The notes under the pieces: generated by a model
Database searches by the model: none
Seen by the model: the letters and a program-made list of their open reading frames with translations, nothing else
What the model was told of the DNA's origin: nothing
Part shown: positions 52,786 to 61,134 of the stretch, in pieces
Numbering within the stretch: position 1 is the stretch's first letter
Layout of the letters: every line of letters starts with the position of its first letter
Origin: CAYQOX01 sp964419335
GTDB taxonomy: Bacteria; Hinthialibacterota; Hinthialibacteria; Hinthialibacterales; Hinthialibacteraceae
DNA: 64,000 nt
Assembly: GCA_964419335.1 (NCBI GenBank)
Contig: CAYQOX010000010.1
Location: forward strand, 45,795-109,794
Direction of reading: 5' to 3'
Translations under genes and position numbers: made by a program

Positions 52786-52905
52786 TGATTTTATTTCACT
52801 TTACTCATGAACCATTCTTATCGATTCAATTCGATTAAACTAAGGTAACTCGAAGAAAGCGTTACGTCAATTAAATTCGTAATAATTAGGAGTTTTCTAA
52901 AAAAT

Positions 52906-55227
52906 TCATCTTGCAGGATTTTTTTCATTGGAGGTTGGAACTTTAAGAATACGGATGCCCTCGGTGTTCTCTTCGGGATCCAGTTCGAAACGAAATACTT
53001 CCTGCAAGAGATGGCCATTTAGCAGTTCATCGACAAGAGCGACCGAAGTATGCTCATTTTCTAAAGTTGTGAGTTTTTCTTGGTAACGCGGTAAAAAAAC
53101 TTGGCGATACATTTGGGGATAGTTTATTCGCATGGGTTCTTTATCGATTTTCTCTTGTAATAGAGGGAGGGCGACGTCCTGAGGCAAACGAAACAAGCGA
53201 TAGTATTGGAAATAGCCGGAACGGTGTACTTCACCAAAATTATAAACAATATAATGGATATTTTCGGATTGGAGTTTATGGATCAATTCGGCCAGTGAAT
53301 TACAATCCCACGACCATTGGAGTAAGGGATCGGTATTGAACCAATCGGCACCGACAAAGTCGTTGGGACAATAAAAAGGGTGATGGATGCCGTGTAAGAG
53401 AACAGTCTGGGTGGGATCGGTGTTTTCTGCCAAATAGCGAAAGGCTTGGTTATTGTGGCGGGTGAATTCATTAAACTCTTCTAAATAGCGGGATTCGGAG
53501 ACTTCACCGCTGACCACAAGCCAAGGGTCGTACTTTCCCCAGGGAGAGGGATTGCCTTTGATATCGTGAGTGCGGTAGAGGAGCATCAATCCAGTAGTCC
53601 ATAGGAGAGCGTAGAGCATCATGACATAAACGAGAAACCGCGATAATTTCCTTATATCATCTAAACGTTGGATTAATAATCCCAATACGGGAGCGGCGAG
53701 GGCGATGGAAGGGAGAAGAAAGCGGGTATCGCGGTAGGTATAGGCCCAGATAAGGAATAAGGCAACGCTAAGAAGAATTGGCAGAATCATACGGAGGGAC
53801 CAACCGCGTAAAAAGATCAGTAAGGGGAACAAGGTTAAGCCCAGCATGCCAACCGGCCAGGCTCCGAAGTACTCGGGCTGATGCCAGGGCTCACCCGGGA
53901 AAAAGGTGAGTCGGAAGGGAAGGCTAATGAGGTCCGTGAGTTGAGAAAGTAACGGGGATTGCTGGACAGCGTTGAGGTGGCCTTTGATGCTGGCATGGTA
54001 GGAGAAAAAGGCGGTGTTGAATTCGCTCCAATGGGGAGTGGGAAAGAGGCTGGAGGCGAAAGGATACAGGGGATTGTCTAAGAGAAGTGCATTTTTTATA
54101 TACCAGGGAGAGGCGATCACTGTAAAAACGAGTGTCAGGAAAAGAATATGAAGGCAAGCGGTGGTCAGGTTGTATTTTCGATAAGCGAAAATGAAAGCAG
54201 CCATACAGAAGAATCCCACGGTAGCGAGGGCTGTGTACTTACACCCTAGAAGGAAGCCCAAGGATAACCCCAGGCCAAACAAGGAAGAATAAGTATCTGA
54301 TTTATTTATACTTTCAAAGTAGCGAAGAAGAAAAGTACAGGCTAAAACGGTATAACAGGTGAGACCAAACTCAATAAAAGACCAAGAGGCGAAAATAGGG
54401 ACGAAGGGGATGGTGGCGAGGATTAAGGCTGCGTAGAGAGCGACAGAACGGCCGCCCAAGGCTTTGCCTTGTTGGTAGATCAACAGGAGGGTGAAATAAA
54501 AAAAGGAGCAATGGATTAATTTGGGGCCGCTGGTTGACCCGAATGCTAGAGGAATCGTATATAAATATTCAATAATGAAGGGGAAATTGGAGAAAGCGAT
54601 ATTTTCGATTATGTAAAATCCCCCATGTTGGAGATACAACTTGGGGACAGAAAGATGGTACCGGAGTCCGTCTGATTGGGTGGGAGGCATGAGAGAAGAG
54701 AGAAAGGCGTAGAAAAGGGGGATAAGTAAGAGGAGAAGTGCGACCCGGTTTTGGGGGAGGTTCGCGCGGGAGAAATATGATTTTAGATGATTCAAAGATA
54801 AAGACTTATCCCGGTAGAGAAAAAGAAGACGTATCAAGGAGGCGGCGGTTAAGAGGAGCAAGAGAAGCAGAAGATAGGCCGGGGAGAGAAGCTGGAGGAG
54901 AGCCATAAAAAAAACGAAAAGGGCGATCAAGCCCCACCCAATTGGCACGGTAACTGCGAGATTGAGAGAGCGAGAAGAGAAGAAAGATTGGAGCGCCCAG
55001 CCTACAAGATGGCCACAGAGGATAAAGAGGGTAATGAGGACAAGGTCGGAAAGGTGGCCAAAGAGAGTATAAGGTCGAAAGATGTAAAAAAAAGAGGAAA
55101 AATTGTAATAAATGGCATCCCATCGCACAGGATTGTGATATACATAGAGGGGGAAGATGGATAGCACCAAGATAAAAAAGATTTTGTGGGTGCCTGTTTT
55201 AAGTCTGCCGATGGTAGAATTTTGCAT
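52906..55227 (-). CDS. Polytopic membrane protein, GT-C glycosyltransferase-like
   Basis: 773 residues with about 13 hydrophobic spans in the first ~550 residues and a C-terminal soluble domain (about 580-770). The layout, with an early loop carrying PPTQSDGLRYHLSVPKLY (an acidic motif facing the periplasm) and later spans with TYRDTRFLLPS, matches polyprenyl-phosphate-dependent GT-C glycosyltransferases or related PMT-like proteins. I cannot name the family. The start lacks a clear ribosome binding site, and the ~15 residues before the first span are basic. It is upstream of the TPR gene on the same strand with a 120-base gap. It may glycosylate a surface or pilus component, which is an inference from topology and place. 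Confidence 0.8.
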   Translation of the reverse strand: MQNSTIGRLKTGTHKIFFILVLSIFPLYVYHNPVRWDAIYYNFSSFFYIFRPYTLFGHLSDLVLITLFILCGHLVGWALQSFFSSRSLNLAVTVPIGWGLIALFVFFMALLQLLSPAYLLLLLLLLTAASLIRLLFLYRDKSLSLNHLKSYFSRANLPQNRVALLLLLIPLFYAFLSSLMPPTQSDGLRYHLSVPKLYLQHGGFYIIENIAFSNFPFIIEYLYTIPLAFGSTSGPKLIHCSFFYFTLLLIYQQGKALGGRSVALYAALILATIPFVPIFASWSFIEFGLTCYTVLACTFLLRYFESINKSDTYSSLFGLGLSLGFLLGCKYTALATVGFFCMAAFIFAYRKYNLTTACLHILFLTLVFTVIASPWYIKNALLLDNPLYPFASSLFPTPHWSEFNTAFFSYHASIKGHLNAVQQSPLLSQLTDLISLPFRLTFFPGEPWHQPEYFGAWPVGMLGLTLFPLLIFLRGWSLRMILPILLSVALFLIWAYTYRDTRFLLPSIALAAPVLGLLIQRLDDIRKLSRFLVYVMMLYALLWTTGLMLLYRTHDIKGNPSPWGKYDPWLVVSGEVSESRYLEEFNEFTRHNNQAFRYLAENTDPTQTVLLHGIHHPFYCPNDFVGADWFNTDPLLQWSWDCNSLAELIHKLQSENIHYIVYNFGEVHRSGYFQYYRLFRLPQDVALPLLQEKIDKEPMRINYPQMYRQVFLPRYQEKLTTLENEHTSVALVDELLNGHLLQEVFRFELDPEENTEGIRILKVPTSNEKNPAR

Positions 55228-55373
55228 AGTATAAGGCCCAAAGGTCGTCTTTCGAATAAATTATTGAAGTAAAAGTCATAAGGCGTACTCATTGAGGGAA
55301 AAGCATGATATCTTAAAAGAAATGGCTAATAAAATCATCCCTTGTAGGGGACGAACACGATGAATTAGAAAAA

Positions 55374-57434
55374 ATGATGCGAATCAAATTACCGTTTCAG
55401 TTTAAAATATATTTTTTGATTATCCTGCTGTTCGGTTTGTTGATCAGTTTGACCACTTATCGTGTGAATCATATTGTGACAGACCGGATTATGGAAGAAG
55501 AGATTACCCAGTTTAAAGAATTAAAAACGTTATTCTACAATTTATTAGCGTCCCGAATAGAAACCATCCGTGAAGAAGCCCTGCTGCAAGCGGATCGACC
55601 TTATGTACAGGAATCGTTGACCATGTTAAAAGAAGGACGATTGGTGGAAAGTTTTTTGGTTTCGTCCTTTGCAAATGTGGAACGGCGGGAGCTGCTTATA
55701 GTCACCGATAGTAATGGGGTGGTGGTGGATGGATTGGTGAGGATGAAAACGCCCCAGCAGGAGGTTCAGGAAATACAAACGACCTCGTTTATTCAGCAAA
55801 TTGTGGACTCGCTTACAAGCATGGAGAAAGTTAAGCAAGGGAGAATGAATGTAGAATATGTGTTGTTGCGCGATCAATATCCCTTTTCTCTTTTTGTGGT
55901 CGCGATTGCTCCAGTTTTTAATCCCTCGCGGGATGAAGTGCTTGGTTCCGTTTGTGTGGGGTTTCCTGTGGATGAGAAATTCGCCCGTGATCTCAAAAGT
56001 GGAAGCCAATATCAATTGGGTTTTACCTTACAGAACCGGCTCATTGCTACGACCTTGCATCTGGATCAAGCCATTGATTTTCGGAATCACTGGGATCCGA
56101 TCCCCAAAGAGCAAAAAACTGCGCTATTGGACGAGCCGGAGATGATGACTCTATTTAATGAGCCTTATTTATTGTATGCCTCCCCCATGCCGATGTCGGA
56201 GAGGGATAATGAATTTTATGTTATTTTTAGTCCATTGAAGAATTTGAATACGTTTTTGAGTAAACTTAAAAGTACGATTTATACGGTAGGATTGGCAATC
56301 TTGTGTGTTGTTCTGCTGATTGCATATTTTATTGCGAAAAGTATTACCGCCCCGGTGAAGCAATTGGTGCAAACGGTTTCGCGGATTACGAACGGGGAAT
56401 ATTTAGTGGATGCCTCGATACACACTGGAGATGAATTTGAAACGTTGGGACAGGAAATTAATGCCATGTCCAATACCTTGCATCAAAGGGAAAACAAAAT
56501 CAATGATTATGTGGCTGAGATCGAGAATTTGAATCGCGATCTGGAATTAAAAGTGGCGGAACGGACCCAGGATTTGGAGGAGAAGAATTTCAGGCTGCGG
56601 ATGATCTCGGAAGAGTTGGGACGTGCTTATGCGCAAATCGATGAAGAGTTGAAAACCGTGGGTGAGTTGCAAAAGAATTTAATGCCGAAGCCTAGTTTAG
56701 ATATGAATGGAATTGCAATCCGTGCCATGTATCTACCCAACGGACGCACAGGCGGTGATTATTATGATTTCTTCCCCTTTAATAATAATCAAATCTTTTT
56801 ACTGATTGCGGATGTATCCGGCCATGGCTTTCCCGCGGCGTTTATCATGGGAATCACGCGGTCGATTACTCATACTCTAGTCGCGCAGAAGAGTTCGCCG
56901 GGGAAAGTGCTTTCGGCATTGAGTACTACGTTGATGAGTTGTATCCGGTCGGGAGAGTTTGTGACGATGTTTATGGGGAAATTGGACTTAGAGAGTAAGG
57001 TATTAACTTATTCTTCGGCCGGTCATCCCCCGCCTTTGTATTATTCCACGCAGCGAAATGAATTGACAGAATTGGAGCTCAACCGGGGATTGCCATTGGG
57101 GATATTGGAGAAGAATCATTATGAAGAGGTGTGTATCAAGTTTGACCCTGGAGATCGTTTATTGATGTATACAGACGGGATTATTGAAGCGAACAATGAC
57201 AAGCGTGATGCCTTTGGGTTGGAGCGATTGAAAGAGATAATGATGCAATACAAGGAAGCGCCTCCCACTGACTTTTTGGATATGATCACGGTGGAATTGG
57301 AAAATCATTTGCAGCGTCCCCTCAATGTGGAACCTTCGGAAGATGATGTGACCTTGGTGGCGATGGACTTTAAAGAAGTCGAATCCACGAAAAAAGAAAT
57401 CCAGCATCATCCCCAAACGGCTCAACTTCCATAA
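55374..57434 (+). CDS. Membrane-bound RsbU-type PP2C serine phosphatase with HAMP domain
   Basis: 686 residues. An N-terminal transmembrane span (about 10-28) is followed by a periplasmic sensor domain (about 30-300) and a second span (about 305-325, TIYTVGLAILCVVLLIAYF). Then come a HAMP domain, a coiled coil (ENKINDYVAEIENLNRDLEL), and a C-terminal SpoIIE/RsbU PP2C domain with GRTGGDYYDFFPF, LLIADVSGHGFPAAFIMG, YSSAGHPPPLYY and LLMYTDGIIEANN. These carry the metal-binding Asp and Gly residues of the family. Such phosphatases dephosphorylate anti-anti-sigma factors to control a stress sigma factor. No sigma, anti-sigma or antagonist gene is adjacent, so the target is unknown. The ligand of the sensor domain is also unknown. 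Confidence 0.92.
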   Translation: MMRIKLPFQFKIYFLIILLFGLLISLTTYRVNHIVTDRIMEEEITQFKELKTLFYNLLASRIETIREEALLQADRPYVQESLTMLKEGRLVESFLVSSFANVERRELLIVTDSNGVVVDGLVRMKTPQQEVQEIQTTSFIQQIVDSLTSMEKVKQGRMNVEYVLLRDQYPFSLFVVAIAPVFNPSRDEVLGSVCVGFPVDEKFARDLKSGSQYQLGFTLQNRLIATTLHLDQAIDFRNHWDPIPKEQKTALLDEPEMMTLFNEPYLLYASPMPMSERDNEFYVIFSPLKNLNTFLSKLKSTIYTVGLAILCVVLLIAYFIAKSITAPVKQLVQTVSRITNGEYLVDASIHTGDEFETLGQEINAMSNTLHQRENKINDYVAEIENLNRDLELKVAERTQDLEEKNFRLRMISEELGRAYAQIDEELKTVGELQKNLMPKPSLDMNGIAIRAMYLPNGRTGGDYYDFFPFNNNQIFLLIADVSGHGFPAAFIMGITRSITHTLVAQKSSPGKVLSALSTTLMSCIRSGEFVTMFMGKLDLESKVLTYSSAGHPPPLYYSTQRNELTELELNRGLPLGILEKNHYEEVCIKFDPGDRLLMYTDGIIEANNDKRDAFGLERLKEIMMQYKEAPPTDFLDMITVELENHLQRPLNVEPSEDDVTLVAMDFKEVESTKKEIQHHPQTAQLP

Positions 57435-57596
57435 GATGCGAATGAATTATGTTTTTGGATGGAAAGAAAGCCGTGCTTCTCCCTATGGACAAAAAAAGAA
57501 ATGCTATGACAATGTAATGAAAAGTTATATCATTTCCTATAGAACGATGATTCATTCTAAACGTTATTATCTTATTATATTTTAGACGAGGTGTAG

Positions 57597-58457
57597 ATGA
57601 GTAGGTATCTCCTCCCCACAATCTGTTTGTCGTTACTCCTTAGTTTTTGTATTTCTCAAATCAGTCATGCGAATTTTCAATGGTACAACGATCTCGATGA
57701 AGCTTTGGAGACCGGAAAGCAACAAAACAAGCCGGTGGTGGCTTATTTTTATGAACCCCAAGGCCACCAACGCGATAAAAAAGTGTGGTATAGTTCTGTG
57801 GTGGAACGGTATGGTCAGCACTTTATCGGGGCTGCGATTAGTATTGTTTTAAAACCAGAAATTGCAGGGGAATACGGAACGACCAATTATCCCACGGTGC
57901 TTTTCTTTGATTCGAAAGGGAGAGAAATCTTTACTCAACGGATCGAAGCCAAGGAGTTGATGCGTACCCAATTGGTGGCACGTTTTAAACGGGTGTTGAC
58001 CAAAATAGAAGAATTCAACCTGGTGGAGAATCAGCTGGAGCTAACCAAAGATAATCCCAAATTATTGCTGATTTATGCCAAGGGGCTGCGTGACCGGGCG
58101 AATTTTGATGAAGCGGAAAAACAGTATAATAAAATCCTTGACTTGGATAATGTGTCTTCCGAGATCGTGGAAGAGGTTGAACAAGAACTGGTGTATCTCA
58201 TCTTTTTGCGTGCCAGCCGCGATTTTTATCACGGGAATTATGATCGTTGTATCGACCGGTTAATGCGTTTTATCGAGAAGCATGATAATAGTGATTTTAC
58301 TTATCAAGCCAAATTTATGTTAGGGATTGCTCTTTATGAAGCGGGAGAGGAAAAAAGAGGTTTGGATCAACTAAAACGTTTGGAACGAGATTCGGAGGCA
58401 GGGGTGTTTCAAACCAAAGCGAAAATGTTCATCAGGGAAAAGACAAACAAGAAATGA
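57597..58457 (+). CDS. Exported thioredoxin-fold/TPR-like protein
   Basis: 286 residues with a signal peptide (MSRYLLPTICLSLLLSFCIS, cleavage near SHAN). A thioredoxin-like domain follows (about 25-135): the segment KPVVAYFYEPQGH sits where the CxxC would be but has no cysteines, then FIGAAISIVLKPEIAGEYGTTNYPTVLFFD, which keeps the cis-Pro loop. After about residue 140 there are short helical TPR-like repeats (AKGLRDRANFDEAEKQYNKI, RASRDFYHGNYDRCIDRL). It is probably a redox-inactive periplasmic adaptor. A GAGG site lies five bases before the ATG. The stop overlaps the next gene by 4 bp, so it is coupled to the GT9 gene. Confidence 0.85.
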   Translation: MSRYLLPTICLSLLLSFCISQISHANFQWYNDLDEALETGKQQNKPVVAYFYEPQGHQRDKKVWYSSVVERYGQHFIGAAISIVLKPEIAGEYGTTNYPTVLFFDSKGREIFTQRIEAKELMRTQLVARFKRVLTKIEEFNLVENQLELTKDNPKLLLIYAKGLRDRANFDEAEKQYNKILDLDNVSSEIVEEVEQELVYLIFLRASRDFYHGNYDRCIDRLMRFIEKHDNSDFTYQAKFMLGIALYEAGEEKRGLDQLKRLERDSEAGVFQTKAKMFIREKTNKK

Positions 58458-59581
58458 GTCGACGCCCGGTTAAAACCAATTGCCGTTTTTATGTTGGCGA
58501 TAAACCCTGTCAACCCCATAAAGAATATGGGGTTATTTGTTCAGGATGCCAGTACTATGATCCCATTCAACAGAAAATCGTGATTATCAAACTGGGAGCG
58601 GCGGGGGATGTATTACGTACCACGGCGCTGTTAGGACCGCTGAAGAAGCAATATCCAAGTGCTCATATCACCTGGGTATGCGGGCAGCGGAGTTATTCGT
58701 TGATTCGTTATTTACCCGATATCGACCGTCCCTTTTCGCTGAATGAAGAGACGTTGACGATCCTCGATCATGAAGCCTTTGATTTATGTATCAACTTTGA
58801 TCTTGCGCCCGAGGCAACGGCTCTCGCGGCGCGGATCGAAGCAAGAGCGTATAAAGGCTTTGGGCGAAAAAAAGACGGCTCAGTGATTGCTTTTAATCGG
58901 GAAGCGGAAGAATGGCTGGATATGAGTTTGTGGGATGATAAGAAGAAAGCCAACCAGCGTACTTATCAGGATCATATGGGTACCATTCTAGGCGCGCCCA
59001 GGATTGAGGATAAGATCCAGGTTGCCCTGCTGCCGGAAAAAGTGGAACAAGCGCGAGCCTTTGCGCAAGAACATCAATTGGATGGTAGGCGACCGGTCAT
59101 CGGATTTAATGTAGGCGCTGGGGATCGTTGGCAACATAAGAAGTGGACCGTGGAAGGTTTTGTGCGATTGGGCGAGCGGGTGGATCAGGAACTCGGGGGA
59201 CAGATCATCATCCTCTATGGGCCAGCGGATCAAGAACAGGCAGCGAAGGTCATGGAAGCGATGACAGTACCCTATTTGGATTCGGGATTGAGGCCGTCGG
59301 TGTTGGATTTTTTTCCCATTTTGAATCTGTGCGATTTGGTGGTCACCGGGGATACGTTCGCGCTGCATGCGGCTTTGGGATTGAATAAGAAAGTAGTTTG
59401 TTTGGTGGGGCCCACCTCGGTGACAGAGTTGGATCTTTATGGGCAAGGTGTTATTCTGACAGGAGAGATTGACTGTTTAGGATGCTATCTTCAACGGTGT
59501 GATAAGGATCCTCATTGTATGAAGTTACTCAGCGCCGATCGGGTGTTTGAAGCGGTCAAGGAATGGATCGAGAAGCCATGA
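58454..59581 (+). CDS. Family 9 glycosyltransferase (heptosyltransferase-like)
   Basis: 375 residues. An N-terminal Cys-rich stretch (CRFYVGDKPC, then CSGCQYYDP, about residues 10-37) looks like a metal-binding extension specific to a subgroup. After it the GT9 core starts KIVIIKLGAAGDVLRTTALL, with the C-terminal donor-site motifs VIGFNVGAGDRWQHKKW and GDTFALHAALGLNKKVVCLVGP. A second Cys cluster occurs at CLGCYLQRCDKDPHC near the C terminus. GT9 enzymes add heptose or other sugars to outer-membrane lipid A-core, so this suggests an LPS-like envelope. The gene overlaps its upstream neighbour by 4 bp (ATGA) and probably its downstream neighbour too. Confidence 0.9.
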   Translation: MSRRPVKTNCRFYVGDKPCQPHKEYGVICSGCQYYDPIQQKIVIIKLGAAGDVLRTTALLGPLKKQYPSAHITWVCGQRSYSLIRYLPDIDRPFSLNEETLTILDHEAFDLCINFDLAPEATALAARIEARAYKGFGRKKDGSVIAFNREAEEWLDMSLWDDKKKANQRTYQDHMGTILGAPRIEDKIQVALLPEKVEQARAFAQEHQLDGRRPVIGFNVGAGDRWQHKKWTVEGFVRLGERVDQELGGQIIILYGPADQEQAAKVMEAMTVPYLDSGLRPSVLDFFPILNLCDLVVTGDTFALHAALGLNKKVVCLVGPTSVTELDLYGQGVILTGEIDCLGCYLQRCDKDPHCMKLLSADRVFEAVKEWIEKP

Positions 59582-60363
59582 TTCGATTTAGCCATGATCC
59601 CCGTAAAAGTTGGCGTGATTATCAGCGAGTGCGATTTATTAAGGGATTTTATAATACCCAGCGCTATCTTTTGGATTTAATTCAGCAATACCAAAAAGCC
59701 GATAAAATCCTCCATCATCGTATTGATCATTTATTAGAAACCAATCTGCGGGAGCTCAAAGACTTATCCCATATCTTGTATCGGCCACAACGGATGCGAA
59801 GCGTCGATCATAATACGCAACGTTTTTTTGATAAAATACTGGGGACTTTGTGGCATGAATTGGATAAAGCGCGGGATAATGTGCGATTACTAGAATCTTA
59901 CACAGATCAGTTTGAAGCGGTGAATCAAGATGAAGTCATTCGCGGATTAGACCGCTTGGATCAGCAGATACTGAATGCCGCGCGCAAGGATCTTCCCCGG
60001 CAATTAAACCGAGCCCAGAAGCTTATGGAAAAGTTGGTGCCTTTATTTGAGAAGATTTTGCCGATCTATCGCGATAATGAGATCGTGATACGTACGATAT
60101 ACTTTTCTCGCAAGCATTTTGACCCATTTTGTATGCCTTCTGCGGTAGAATATTTTTTTCCCTTGCTTTTCGGGTCGGTGGCGGTAGGTTACTTTCGTTT
60201 AATTCGTTCTCTCCTGCAGACGAAACATAACGTACAAGCGCAGAACGTGTTGGAGCAATTACGTCACTGGGTGAATAAACATCCTGAAGAGAAACAAGTA
60301 CTGTATGAAGCGGAGATGGAATTCCGGAAGCGGATGAACGCCAATTCTTCTACTTCGTTTTAG
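59578..60363 (+). CDS. Helical protein of unknown function
   Basis: About 261 residues. It is almost entirely charged amphipathic helix, with a mildly hydrophobic segment near 190-215 (YFFPLLFGSVAVGYFRLIR). No known family is recognised. The frame is open to an ATG at 59563, but the ATG at 59578 forms an ATGA overlap with the GT9 stop, a common coupling start, and is preferred. It contains several Asp/Glu-Arg pairs that suggest intramolecular salt bridges. As third gene of a compact set (thioredoxin-fold, GT9, this), it may assist the same envelope pathway. The stop overlaps the 3' end of the convergent gene by 4 bp. Confidence 0.8.
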   Translation: MIRFSHDPRKSWRDYQRVRFIKGFYNTQRYLLDLIQQYQKADKILHHRIDHLLETNLRELKDLSHILYRPQRMRSVDHNTQRFFDKILGTLWHELDKARDNVRLLESYTDQFEAVNQDEVIRGLDRLDQQILNAARKDLPRQLNRAQKLMEKLVPLFEKILPIYRDNEIVIRTIYFSRKHFDPFCMPSAVEYFFPLLFGSVAVGYFRLIRSLLQTKHNVQAQNVLEQLRHWVNKHPEEKQVLYEAEMEFRKRMNANSSTSF

Positions 60364-60827
60364 GTTGAGACCTCTTCATTTTTTTGTGATTGGATTGATT
60401 GGGCGAGTGTTTCGAGATCTTCTTTTTTTCTAATCTTGTTGAAAAGGCGTTCATAATGTCCCCCAATGCGTAAAGTGGAAACCGGCGATTTTTTGCATGG
60501 ACCTTGGCACTTGGTTTTGGTGATATGGAGGCCATAGGTTTCGCGGAAGAGTTCGCGGTTTTTCTTGTTTAATTTAAGTTTGTGATCTTTTTTACAGGAT
60601 GAACCGCAACAAACAAAGAGGTGCGCGAAACCTTGATCCAATTGTCTTTTTGCGCGTTCGAGAGAGGCCTGAATTTGGCAGGCATCATTTGTCAAGCCTT
60701 TTTGCATGACACGATTAGCAAATCTTTCCTGTGACGATTCACTCCATTGCCCTTTATGATTTAAAACAAAGAGCAGGGCCATGGCTTCCAGTTTTTTTAA
60801 TTTTTTCTTCTTCTTTTTGACAGCCAA
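60360..60827 (-). CDS. Thioredoxin-like [2Fe-2S] ferredoxin domain protein
   Basis: About 155 residues. The N terminus is very basic (a run of Lys near residues 4-12). A helical segment is followed by a thioredoxin-like ferredoxin domain with four Cys (LFVCCGSSC and KTKCQGPC), in the pattern CxxxxC...CxxxC that binds a [2Fe-2S] cluster. The sequence ends in a Glu-rich tail. The longer frame to 61016 runs into repeat copy C and is rejected. The TTG at 60827 has AGGAG seven bases before it and is preferred. The role could be electron transfer or cluster sensing. The stop overlaps the convergent gene at 59578-60363 by 4 bp. Confidence 0.8.
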   Translation of the reverse strand: MAVKKKKKKLKKLEAMALLFVLNHKGQWSESSQERFANRVMQKGLTNDACQIQASLERAKRQLDQGFAHLFVCCGSSCKKDHKLKLNKKNRELFRETYGLHITKTKCQGPCKKSPVSTLRIGGHYERLFNKIRKKEDLETLAQSIQSQKNEEVST

Positions 60828-60910
60828 GGATGTTCTCCTAGAGGTATCGAGATGGTTTGGATTAGTTATTATATAACTTAAGTCATACTTAAACAAAAAA
60901 AAAATTAGAT

Positions 60911-61124
60911 CATCACGAAAGTAAGGACATTTTTTTGGACAAACGCCTCGGGGATGGGTTTCGCTTGTCATCACGCGGCCATAAGGGCCGTTTTCTCCGA
61001 AAGCCGCCCCACACAAGCCCCTTCAGGGTTTTGGTTCGCTTTATATGAATTGAAAATAGCCATGGTTCTCACTTTAGAATCAGGTCTTGTTTTCCTTCCA
61101 TTGTACTCAAATACAGGAAGAACC
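60911..61124 (+). repeat. Dispersed ~215-bp repeat, copy C
   Basis: Full-length copy beginning CATCACGAAAGTAAGG and ending in AAATACAGGAAGAACC. In the minus-strand orientation it begins 11 bases after the stop codon of the DUF1080 gene and ends next to a run of ten T on that strand, so it could act as a 3' terminator-like element. Confidence 0.85.
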
Positions 61125-61134
61125 AAAAACGTGA

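Noticed and set aside
60828..61016. N-terminal extension of the ferredoxin-like gene to an ATG at 61016
   Set aside because: The extension runs into repeat copy C and has no ribosome binding site. The TTG at 60827 has AGGAG at good spacing.
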